From an uncultured Desulfobacter sp. (GTDB lineage Bacteria > Desulfobacterota > Desulfobacteria > Desulfobacterales > Desulfobacteraceae): a stretch of DNA of 64,000 nt. The notes under the pieces are model-generated. The model had not been told where the DNA came from and did no database searches. It saw only the letters and a list, made by a program, of their open reading frames with translations. Location: the NCBI RefSeq assembly GCF_963665355.1, contig NZ_OY762229.1:930001-994000 (forward strand). Reading direction: 5' to 3'. This document shows, piece after piece, positions 19,073 to 26,587 of this stretch; position 1 is the first letter of the stretch; every line of letters begins with the position of its first letter. The translations under genes were made by a program, and so were the position numbers.

Positions 19073-20111
19073 CGCCCTGGCGCTTTTAGCCGGGCTTGTG
19101 ATCACAGTTTCCGTGATTGCCGCAGGGCTTGTCTGGGTGGATGGCGTTACCGCGGCAAAGCTGCCCAGGCGTCTGCTCTGGCCGCTTTCCCGGATGCTGG
19201 CCTATGTCGGCATCGGTCTTGTGGTGGCCCAGGCCATTGATGACACGGGCTGGACCCGCAAACTGGGAATTTTTGCGGCCCCGGTCTTCAGATTTGCCAA
19301 CCTGGGGCATCGGTGTTCCGCCGCATTCACCGCGGCCTTTTTTTCAGGGGTGTCGGCCAATGCCATGCTCCTGGATTTTTACAAGGAAAATCAGATTACC
19401 AGGCGGCAGCTTTTTTTGACCAACTTTATCAATCAGTTTCCGGCCTATTTTCTGCACCTTCCCACCACTTTTTTTATTGTGGTGCCCTTAACCCGTACGG
19501 CAGGACTGCTCTATTTCCTTTTAACCTTTCTGGCCACCTGTGTTCGCACATTTGCGTTTGTCCTGTTCGGACACTTTTTTGTGGGGGGCAAAGAGCCCCA
19601 AAAAATAGAGAGTGAAGATGCTTATGCCGGAAACACCCAGGGCGTTTCAAAAAAGAAAAGACCGCTGATGCACTCCATAAAGGAAAAACTTCCCGCCCGG
19701 TTTGCCAGGGTTGTGGCCTTTGTGATTCCGGTCTACACCGTGGTCTATGTACTGACCGCGGCAGGCGCCTTTGATGCCATTGAAACCTTTATGACCCGGT
19801 TTGCCGTCCAGAATTTTGTTCCGGCCCAGTCTTTGAGCGTCGTGGTTCTCAGTTTTGTCTCGGAGTTTACGGCAGGATTTGCCGCAGCCGGCGCCCTGAT
19901 GGATGCCGGCACCATCACCATGAAACAGACAGTGATTGCATTGCTTTTGGGCAACATCATCGCCTTTCCCATCCGGGCCATCCGTCATCAGCTTCCCCGG
20001 TACATGGGCATTTTTTCGCCGGGCATGGGCCTTTCCATGCTGCTCATGGGCCAGGCGTTCAGGGTGGCAAGCATTGTTTTTGTGGGATTGGTGTACTGGA
20101 TTGTCGGATAG
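19044..20111 (+). CDS. Gate (nucleoside-recognition) domain membrane protein of the cobalamin operon
   Basis: A 355-residue polytopic membrane protein starting with GTG inside the end of cbiL (29-base overlap). Hydrophobic helices occur at about 12-32, 43-63, 85-105 and through to the C-terminus; two repeated Gate-like modules can be seen (RLLWPLSRMLAYVGIGLVVAQ and the late FAAAGALMDAGTITMKQTVI). Similar proteins are found in B12-regulated operons of anaerobes, where cobalt or corrinoid transport has been suggested; no function is proven. Its last 62 bases recur intact in the decayed copy at 25133. Confidence 0.72.
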   Translation: MSKTRKKQNNALALLAGLVITVSVIAAGLVWVDGVTAAKLPRRLLWPLSRMLAYVGIGLVVAQAIDDTGWTRKLGIFAAPVFRFANLGHRCSAAFTAAFFSGVSANAMLLDFYKENQITRRQLFLTNFINQFPAYFLHLPTTFFIVVPLTRTAGLLYFLLTFLATCVRTFAFVLFGHFFVGGKEPQKIESEDAYAGNTQGVSKKKRPLMHSIKEKLPARFARVVAFVIPVYTVVYVLTAAGAFDAIETFMTRFAVQNFVPAQSLSVVVLSFVSEFTAGFAAAGALMDAGTITMKQTVIALLLGNIIAFPIRAIRHQLPRYMGIFSPGMGLSMLLMGQAFRVASIVFVGLVYWIVG

Positions 20112-21210
20112 AGAAAAAAAAACATTAAGAACAGGATTTACCACAGGCACGGCAGCTGCCGCCGCAGTCAAAGCCGCCCTTGTGTATCTGTTTACAAAAC
20201 AGATTCCCGGATCGGTAAACATAAATCTGCTCAACGGCCAGGTCATTGCGATTCCCGTTGATTCGGTATCCGTCCGCAATGGCCTGGTGCGGGCCGTTGT
20301 GGTCAAGGATGCAGGGGATGACCCGGATATTACACATCTGTCCAGAATAGGTGCTGTGGTGGAGCTGACTGCTGATTCCGGGGCTGTGCAGATCACCGGC
20401 GGCCAAGGCGTGGGCATGGTCACCAAACCCGGCCTTGAAATTTCGCCGGGGGAACCTGCTATCAATCCCGGCCCCCGGAAAATGATTCGTGAATCGGCCC
20501 TGCAGGTGCTCAGCCGTCATCACAGCCATGCCGGCGTGAGCGCTGAAATTTTTGTGGAAAACGGGGAGGCCCTGGCCGAAAAAACCCTGAACCGCCGGCT
20601 GGGCATAGAGGGTGGGTTGTCCATTCTGGGCACCACAGGACTTGTAAAGCCTTTGTCCCACCAGGCTTACATCTCCACCATCCGGTCCGCCATGTCCGTG
20701 GCCGGCGCCTGTGGATGCGATCATGTGGTCCTGACCACGGGCCGGCGCAGCGAGAGGTTTTCCCAGCAGATTTTTACCGATCTCAATGAAGAAGCTTTTA
20801 TTCAGATCGGCGATTTTTTCGGCATGTCCATGAAATGCCTTGGTGAGAATAAGATCCCCCATGCCACCCTGGCCGTATTTTTCGGCAAAGCCCTGAAAAT
20901 GGCCCAGGGCTTTGACCATACCCATGCCGCCAAGTCCGAGCTCACCATGGAGTGGCTTTCGGATGTGGTCCAGAATGTGACCCGGGATGAAAACCTGGCC
21001 CGGAAAGTCTTGGACGCCAACACGGCCCGGCACGCCTTTGGGATGGTCTGGCCTGCATACCCGGAAGTGCTGGAAAAGGTCGGCTGCGCCATGATTCGCT
21101 CCGCAGAAAAATTTTGTCCGGCACCATGCCGGTTCCGGACCATTATTTATGATTTTCAGGGGACCATTGCCTTTGATTCCCATAAGATCGAAGGAGATGA
21201 AACTGCATAA
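20101..21210 (+). CDS. cbiD: cobalt-precorrin-5B C1-methyltransferase
   Basis: Methylates C1 of the corrin macrocycle with SAM in the anaerobic pathway. The hallmark FTTGTAAAAAVKAAL lies near the N-terminus and GTTGLVKPLSHQAYISTI in the middle. The TTG at 20101 gives a 369-residue protein of normal length and an 11-base overlap with the preceding gene; longer in-frame starts would give a nonsense tail. It is the last gene of the operon and converges on a DUF4150 gene. A second, broken copy lies at 25184-26131. Confidence 0.92.
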   Translation: MSDREKKTLRTGFTTGTAAAAAVKAALVYLFTKQIPGSVNINLLNGQVIAIPVDSVSVRNGLVRAVVVKDAGDDPDITHLSRIGAVVELTADSGAVQITGGQGVGMVTKPGLEISPGEPAINPGPRKMIRESALQVLSRHHSHAGVSAEIFVENGEALAEKTLNRRLGIEGGLSILGTTGLVKPLSHQAYISTIRSAMSVAGACGCDHVVLTTGRRSERFSQQIFTDLNEEAFIQIGDFFGMSMKCLGENKIPHATLAVFFGKALKMAQGFDHTHAAKSELTMEWLSDVVQNVTRDENLARKVLDANTARHAFGMVWPAYPEVLEKVGCAMIRSAEKFCPAPCRFRTIIYDFQGTIAFDSHKIEGDETA

Positions 21211-21223
21211 TTTAATTTGCAGA

Positions 21224-21640
21224 TCAGAGACCGACGATAACTTTGGCCTGGCTGCAGCTCACCACAAGCCCTGAGGGCATATTGGCGTTTGAACCGTTGT
21301 GACTGGTGGGAGAAGTCAGGTGGATGCAGCCGTGTCCCTCAATGATCACCTTTGAGCTGCCCTTTTTAAACATAATTTTGTCCATGTTGGTCCCCGAGAC
21401 GACCCCACCGTTGACCCCGGCTTCGTCCCCCTGGCTTTTGGGGATTTCAGATTTTTCCGTGAGTACGGGTTTGCCTGCGAACAGTACCTTTTGGGAGGTC
21501 TTGCGTGCCTGGGCCGAATCCCCTGTGTTGGGAAAGGGGGTGGGGATGTCCGGGGCCGGAGGCGCCGGGACCCGGCAGACATCGGGAAAGCCGAAGCATT
21601 GCCCGCCGGCCTTGGTGAGCGCATTAAAAAACGCAGTCAT
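21224..21640 (-). CDS. DUF4150 PAAR-like tip protein, copy 1
   Basis: A 138-residue protein of the DUF4150 (PAAR-like) family, small spike-capping proteins associated with VgrG. Diagnostic are the N-terminal CFGFPDVCRVPAPPAPDIPTPFPN and GVVSGTNMDKIMFKKGSSKV, and the ending NMPSGLVVSCSQAKVIVGL. It is almost identical to copy 2 at 26145-26561, differing at residues 4 and 16 (Phe for Ile and Phe for Leu). Here it has lost its upstream partner: the adjoining DUF3540 gene is a short fragment cut by a transposase remnant, so the gene may lack its promoter. Confidence 0.85.
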   Translation of the reverse strand: MTAFFNALTKAGGQCFGFPDVCRVPAPPAPDIPTPFPNTGDSAQARKTSQKVLFAGKPVLTEKSEIPKSQGDEAGVNGGVVSGTNMDKIMFKKGSSKVIIEGHGCIHLTSPTSHNGSNANMPSGLVVSCSQAKVIVGL

Positions 21641-21666
21641 ATGATTGCTCCTTGTGATGAAACGAA

Positions 21667-21843
21667 TTATCCCAGATGGATCTTATCCCCTTTGATTTTT
21701 ACATCCTGTTCCGCTTTGACAAAAACTTTCCGGCTTTTGAAATGAAGGCTTTCTTCCACCAGGGTCCGTATCCGCCCGGCTGTTGTCTGGCAAAGGCCTC
21801 CACGGTCTGGTAAACATCTTTTACCTGCTGAACCATTTCCCGG
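21667..21843 (-). pseudogene. DUF3540 3' fragment
   Basis: These 177 bases match the 3' end of the intact DUF3540 gene (26588-26765) with about five substitutions and a 1-base deletion (GGCCTCC against GGCCCTCC) that shifts the frame. The match stops at CCATTTCCCGG, where an IS1380-type transposase fragment begins. It can encode only a broken C-terminus. Confidence 0.88.
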
Positions 21844-22278
21844 AGCCTGGTTTTGCTGGATGACCGAAACGTTGAAAATGTTCGCAGATTATCCAGATCC
21901 TTTGTGATCAGCGGTTTGCAGCGGGAACAAATTTCAAGGCGGACCATGGATTTTGATGGTTCAGTCCTTTCTACCAAAGGCCATGCCGAGGGCTCTGCTA
22001 TTGGATTCAATAAGGTCAAAAAAGGGGCTCGCAGTTATTATCCATTATTCTGTACCGTTGCCCAGACTGGGCGGTTTTTTGATATGCCCCATCGACCGGG
22101 GAATGTCCATGACTCCAATGGTGCTGCTGAATTTATGAAAGACTGCTTTTATCACATGCGCTCCCAAGTTCCGGGCTGCATCCTTGAGGCACGCATGGAC
22201 GGGGTTTTTTCTCAAGATAAGAACTTTTCCAACGATTTTTTAAAACGTTGGGGTATAGAATATGAGTTGTTTAAATAG
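21844..22278 (+). mobile_element. IS1380-type transposase fragment
   Basis: An open frame of about 144 codons encodes the middle of a DDE transposase of the IS1380 (DDE_Tnp_1 group 1) type: MDFDGSVLSTKGHAEG with the first acidic residue, GARSYYPLFCTVAQTG, PGNVHDSNGA and EARMDG. Both ends are missing: the left end is joined directly to the DUF3540 fragment and the right end stops early at TAG (22276-22278), well short of the usual 400-plus residues. No terminal inverted repeat was found. It is an inactive relic marking one boundary of the duplication. Confidence 0.78.
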
Positions 22279-22348
22279 ATATCTATAATAGAATGCCAGT
22301 GAGAGAATACGCTCTCGCCAAACAATATACGTCATCGGGAGGCGGCCA

Positions 22349-24979
22349 ATGAAAATAAAATATAATTCAGGGTTAACGGGTATCCTATATATGTTGATTT
22401 TGTTTTTGGTTTTTGGTTGCAGCAGTGACCATTCCAGCGATCATGACAATACCCCACCCAATATCATTTCAGCCACGCTTATCAATAACAGCCTCCCTGA
22501 AGTCAGTGCCTCGACAGAATCTTTTTGGGTGGGAAACCAATTGGGATTTCAATTGCATGGGGAAGATGCGGACGGGGATGCATGTAAGTTAATTACAACA
22601 ATGGCGTATTTCGAAAATGATAATTGGATTTCTTTAGATCCGGTGGCAGTGGATTTGGAATTGGAAGATCCGGTTGATTTTACCTATGCCCATGATGATT
22701 TTTATACAATTACAACACCTTCAGGTGAATGGCGCATTTCTTTTCAATTGGAGGATGCCAAAGGGAATAAGAGTGAAATTGTTGAAATGGTATTTTCTGT
22801 GGCAGAAAATTCTCCTCCGGTAAGTTCGTTTGAAAGGGTTTCAACAAATTATGGACAAGCGATCACTGTTGACTTGTCTGACTGTATCTCTGATCCGGAT
22901 GGCGACGCCTTGACTATCACAGAAGTTACGATAGAAAATATTGGGCTGGGTGTTAATAATGGCGATGGTACCATAACTGTCATACCGGTTGAAGGGTTTA
23001 TTGGTAGAATTATATGTTATTATATGGTTAGCGATGGGAAAGGTGGAATGGTAAGGGGGCAGTTATTGGTTGATGTTGAGACTCCGGAAAAAGATGCGTA
23101 TATCAAAATTTTTGATTTTAACAATACGGAAATGAACTACATCGCATCGTTAACCTTGCCGGAAGCGTCTGACGAGGGCTTTTGGAGCATGAACATCGAT
23201 AATTCATGGGCGGCTACGGATACCGTTACACTTTCCATGTCTGGGGTTTTGAAAGAAAATGGTGAAACGCCTGTTTTTCTGGCCTTTAGTGCAAGTGAAC
23301 CCGTAACCGTTGATGTTACGGTGTTTGATACCAATTTGAATATCGGTGGCCTAAACATGGAAGTTCTTCAACAATCGCCCACCGGTGAACGCGAAAACAT
23401 ATATGGCCCGGTTGCTGTCGTATCCGGAGGAAGTTATTCAGTGTCAATACCGGAGGAAGGATTTTACATTATAAATGTTTTTAGCTCTGAGGATTCGGAA
23501 AGAGGAGTGTGCCGAATAGATCTGACAGGTTCATCCCTGGTTAACGGCTTTATTGCAGGGGGATGGATCGATCATCGGGAGGAAAGTGGTCTGTTCTGTT
23601 ATGCCGTTCTGATGAGGGCATCCGATCGGTACTCATGGGGGAGTTGCAATATATCAGTTTTATTTGGCGAAAATTATGGAGAATGGGGTGCAGAATCTCC
23701 CGAACTCAAAGTCTATATGGATAACTCAGGAGAGTTGACACAGTACTGGCCTGATCCTATTGACTATATCGTTTCACCAGGAAGAACCACAAGAATATCC
23801 CTTAATGCGGATGGCAGTGAATCTGAAGGCAGTTCTATTTATTCTGGCATTGTGTGGCCTTGTGTAAGCGAGGATGGACGCTACGTGGTTTTTTCATCCG
23901 AAGCTTCGGACCTGGTTGATAATGATCTAAACGATAGCTCTGATATCTTTTTATATGACCAGGATACCGGACAAATTGAACGGATTTCGGAAAACGCTTC
24001 CGGTGAAGAAGGGGATGAGGATTCGGAGAAGCCCCAAATAAGCGCTGATGGCCAGTATGTGGCGTATCAATCCTTTGCTAAAAACCTCATCGAATATGAT
24101 GGTAATCGAACAACCCATGTTTTCCTTTATTCTGTAAAGACCGGTGAAACTACTTTGGTATCCGCTGATGAATCGGGAAATGCCGGGGACGACATGAGTT
24201 ATATGCCTGCGATATCCGGTTCCGGACATTTTGTCGCCTATAAATCCTATGCAAACAATCTGGTAGACGGAAAGACGGCAGGAGTGTTCATGTATGATTG
24301 GGAAACGAAGAAAACGAGTTACTTAACCGGCGGGTATTCTGTCGATAATATTTCGATAGGCGGGAATGGCAGTTATGTGGCCTATGTTACCCGTGAGGAT
24401 GTTGTTTCGGATGATACGAACAATTTCTATCAGGATATTTATGTGTATGATAGAAATACCGGAGAAAATCGGTTGGTGTCGGCAGATAGCTCCGGTATTG
24501 TGGGTATTTATGGAGGAGATTCTCCTGCAATTTCGGAGGACGGCAGGTATGTTGTTTTTGAATCCTCATCGACCAATTTGATTGATAATGACACAAATCA
24601 CGTGAGCGATATTTTCCTTCATGATTTAACGACAGGTGAAACCATCCGTGTATCTGTCGGCAGTTCGGGGGAGGAATTGTTGTCGGGCTCCCGGAGACCT
24701 TCTATTTCTGCTGACGGCAGATACATTTCATTTGTTTATCAAAGTGTAGACGGCAGCCAGCAAATTTTCGTAAAAGACCGGACAACCGGTGAGTTGAAAC
24801 TGGTCACGGTTAATATCTATGGAAAAATTTCGGAAAATGAGAGTCTTTATAGCTGGATATATCAGTCTATAAGCGGCAGCGGGGAATTCATTGTGTTTTC
24901 CTCCGCTGCAGGAGATCTTGTCCAGAATGACACAAACGGGCGTGAGGATGTCTTCATCCATTCGTTGGTTGACGATTAA
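22349..24979 (+). CDS. large lipoprotein with cadherin-like and TolB/PD40-like repeats
   Basis: An 876-residue protein with a lipoprotein signal (MLILFLVFGC, Cys24). Residues about 35-240 contain Ig/cadherin-like beta modules (DPDGDALTITEV, ISDPDGD), about 245-460 an unassigned beta-rich part, and about 470-870 repeated blocks of the form ISEDGRYVVFSSEASDLV / DIFLYDxxTGxxxxVS, typical of TolB-like beta-propellers (PD40). It has a good ribosome-binding site (GGGAGGCGG). Base composition is visibly more AT-rich than its neighbours. It is flanked by the two duplication copies and an IS fragment, so it is likely acquired cargo. Role unknown; a surface or periplasmic binding protein is the safest description. 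Confidence 0.8.
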   Translation: MKIKYNSGLTGILYMLILFLVFGCSSDHSSDHDNTPPNIISATLINNSLPEVSASTESFWVGNQLGFQLHGEDADGDACKLITTMAYFENDNWISLDPVAVDLELEDPVDFTYAHDDFYTITTPSGEWRISFQLEDAKGNKSEIVEMVFSVAENSPPVSSFERVSTNYGQAITVDLSDCISDPDGDALTITEVTIENIGLGVNNGDGTITVIPVEGFIGRIICYYMVSDGKGGMVRGQLLVDVETPEKDAYIKIFDFNNTEMNYIASLTLPEASDEGFWSMNIDNSWAATDTVTLSMSGVLKENGETPVFLAFSASEPVTVDVTVFDTNLNIGGLNMEVLQQSPTGERENIYGPVAVVSGGSYSVSIPEEGFYIINVFSSEDSERGVCRIDLTGSSLVNGFIAGGWIDHREESGLFCYAVLMRASDRYSWGSCNISVLFGENYGEWGAESPELKVYMDNSGELTQYWPDPIDYIVSPGRTTRISLNADGSESEGSSIYSGIVWPCVSEDGRYVVFSSEASDLVDNDLNDSSDIFLYDQDTGQIERISENASGEEGDEDSEKPQISADGQYVAYQSFAKNLIEYDGNRTTHVFLYSVKTGETTLVSADESGNAGDDMSYMPAISGSGHFVAYKSYANNLVDGKTAGVFMYDWETKKTSYLTGGYSVDNISIGGNGSYVAYVTREDVVSDDTNNFYQDIYVYDRNTGENRLVSADSSGIVGIYGGDSPAISEDGRYVVFESSSTNLIDNDTNHVSDIFLHDLTTGETIRVSVGSSGEELLSGSRRPSISADGRYISFVYQSVDGSQQIFVKDRTTGELKLVTVNIYGKISENESLYSWIYQSISGSGEFIVFSSAAGDLVQNDTNGREDVFIHSLVDD

Positions 24980-25074
24980 AATTGTATGGATGTAAAATAT
25001 CGAGAGAGGGGATCAAGAAAATAATTGTTATATTCATGCTTATAAGTTGTTTTGGGAGTGTGGCAATTAGTGAA
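24980..25074 (+). other. probable truncated 5' end of a secreted-protein gene
   Basis: Just after the lipoprotein stop, a GAGAGGGG motif is followed by codons for KKIIVIFMLISCFGSVAIS, which reads like a signal peptide. At 25075 the duplicated cbiL sequence takes over. It may be the front of a gene cut by the duplication; no clear start codon was found. Confidence 0.35.
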
Positions 25075-25194
25075 AGAATTTTAAGCCAGGTGGATATTGT
25101 GTTTGCCGCCTCCTCTGCCAGAAACACACACCGCCAGGCGTTCAGGGTGGCAAGCATTGTTTTTGTGGGATTGGTGTACTGGATTGTCGGATAG
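25075..25194 (+). pseudogene. cbiL-Gate-protein fusion remnant
   Basis: Bases 25075-25140 match cbiL (18404-18469) and 25133-25194 match the end of the Gate membrane protein gene (20050-20111). The join is at the shared octamer GCCAGGCG and is in frame, so it reads ILSQVDIVFAASSARNTHRQ then AFRVASIVFVGLVYWIVG. Both parents are truncated; no function is expected. Confidence 0.85.
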
Positions 25195-26131
25195 AGAAAA
25201 AAAACATTACGAACAGGATTTACCACAGGCACGGCAGCTGCGGCTGCAGTCAAAGCCGCCCTTGTGTATCTGTTTACAAAACAGATTCCTAAATCGGTAA
25301 ACATCAATCTGCTCCGCCGGCACCACAGCAATGCCGGAGTGAGTGCTGAAATTTTTGTGGAAAACGGGGAGGCCCTGGCCGAAAAAACCCTGAACCGCCG
25401 GCTGGGCATAGAAGGCGGCTTGTCCATTCTGGGGACCACAGGGCTTGTAAAACCGTTGTCCCACCAGGCGTACATCTCCACCATCCGGTTCGCCATGTCC
25501 GTGGCCGGCGCCTGTGGATGCGATCATGTGGTTCTGACCACGGGCAGGCGCAGCGAGAGGTTTTCCCAGCAGATTTTTACCGATCTCAATGAAGAAGCCT
25601 TTATACAAATCGGCGATTTTTTCGGTATGTCCATGAAATGCCTTGCCGAAAATAAAATCCCCCATGCCACCCTGGCCGTGTTTTTCGGCAAAGCATTGAA
25701 AATGGCCCAGGGCTTTGCCCATACCCATGCCGCCAAGTCCGAGCTCACCATGGAGTGGCTTTCGGATGTGGTTAGAGACGTGGGCACTGGGCTCGTATCA
25801 TTCTGCGTAGCAGAAAATCCACAAGATATCGTGGGTTTTCAATTTTAAAAAGCACAACTTATGGTGTTCTGGAATAGTACGAGCCCAGTACCGAGACGTG
25901 ACCTGGGATGAAAACCTGGCCCGGAAGGTCTTGGACGCCAACACGGCCCGGCATGCCTTTGGGATGGTCTGGCCTGCATACCCGGAAGTGCTGGAAAAGG
26001 TCGGCTGCGCCATGATTCGCTCCGCAGAAAAATTTTGTCCGGCACCATGCCGGTTCCGGACCATTATTTATGATTTTCAGGGGACCATTGCCTTTGATTC
26101 CCATAAGATCGAAGGAGATGAAACTGCATAA
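25184..26131 (+). pseudogene. cbiD: broken second copy of cbiD
   Basis: Relative to the intact gene it has (1) eight instead of nine A residues after GAG near the start, shifting frame; (2) an in-frame 279-base (93-codon) deletion joined at TGCTC; (3) a 110-base element inserted at 25783 that brings a stop codon. The long middle part keeps a clean frame (to 25848) and the last 233 bases match cbiD almost perfectly. Not expected to give active enzyme. Confidence 0.92.
25775..25900. mobile_element. MITE-like element with 8-bp target duplication
   Basis: A 110-base non-coding insert (25783-25892) bounded by direct repeats GAGACGTG (25775-25782 and 25893-25900). Its ends are inverted repeats: left GGCACTGGGCTCGTA, right TACGAGCCCAGTACC, matching in 14 of 15 positions. 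Comparison with copy 1 shows the uninterrupted sequence with a single target. Inside are small stems (TCTGC-GTA-GCAGA; GAAAATCCAC with GTGGGTTTTC). It has no transposase and would be moved in trans. The parent IS family was not identified. Confidence 0.9.
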
Positions 26132-26144
26132 TTTAATTTGCAGA

Positions 26145-26561
26145 TCAGAGACCGACGATAACTTTGGCCTGGCTGCAGCTCACCACAAGCCCTGAGGGCA
26201 TATTGGCGTTTGAACCGTTGTGACTGGTGGGAGAAGTCAGGTGGATGCAGCCGTGTCCCTCAATGATCACCTTTGAGCTGCCCTTTTTAAACATAATTTT
26301 GTCCATGTTGGTCCCCGAGACGACCCCACCGTTGACCCCGGCTTCGTCCCCCTGGCTTTTGGGGATTTCAGATTTTTCCGTGAGTACGGGTTTGCCTGCG
26401 AACAGTACCTTTTGGGAGGTCTTGCGTGCCTGGGCCGAATCCCCTGTGTTGGGAAAGGGGGTGGGGATGTCCGGGGCCGGAGGCGCCGGGACCCGGCAGA
26501 CATCGGGAAAGCCGAGGCATTGCCCGCCGGCCTTGGTGAGCGCATTAAAAATCGCGGTCAT
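26145..26561 (-). CDS. DUF4150 PAAR-like tip protein, copy 2
   Basis: 138 residues, the island's own PAAR-like spike cap, with the same family phrases as copy 1 (DVCRVPAPPAPDIPTPFPN, SGTNMDKIMFKKG). It is the last gene of the leftward vgrG operon, 26 bases downstream of DUF3540. In related clusters the next gene is often the effector, but here the decayed cbiD copy follows on the other strand, so no cargo gene is seen at this position. Confidence 0.87.
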   Translation of the reverse strand: MTAIFNALTKAGGQCLGFPDVCRVPAPPAPDIPTPFPNTGDSAQARKTSQKVLFAGKPVLTEKSEIPKSQGDEAGVNGGVVSGTNMDKIMFKKGSSKVIIEGHGCIHLTSPTSHNGSNANMPSGLVVSCSQAKVIVGL

Positions 26562-26587
26562 ACGATTGCTCCTTGTGATGAAACGAA

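Larger units (their letters stand above)
18404..21843. repeat. large duplication, copy 1 (left, mostly intact)
   Basis: This 3440-base stretch, from inside cbiL to the 3' end of a truncated DUF3540 gene, corresponds to 25075-26765 in the same orientation. Copy 2 lacks 1588 bases (18462-20049 equivalents) and 279 bases (20228-20506 equivalents), lacks one A of a run, and carries a 118-base gain (110-base element plus 8-base target duplication); copy 1 lacks one C. These changes add up exactly to the copy 2 length of 1691 bases. Confidence 0.9.

Noticed and set aside
20125-21183. A 352-codon open frame antisense to cbiD
   Set aside because: It is the complement of a strongly coding gene, rich in Gly/His from the reverse of common codons, has no recognised domain and no plausible start context.
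25784-25848. The apparent C-terminal tail of the broken cbiD copy as a new domain
   Set aside because: The codons are simply the left part of the inserted element read in frame until the first stop.
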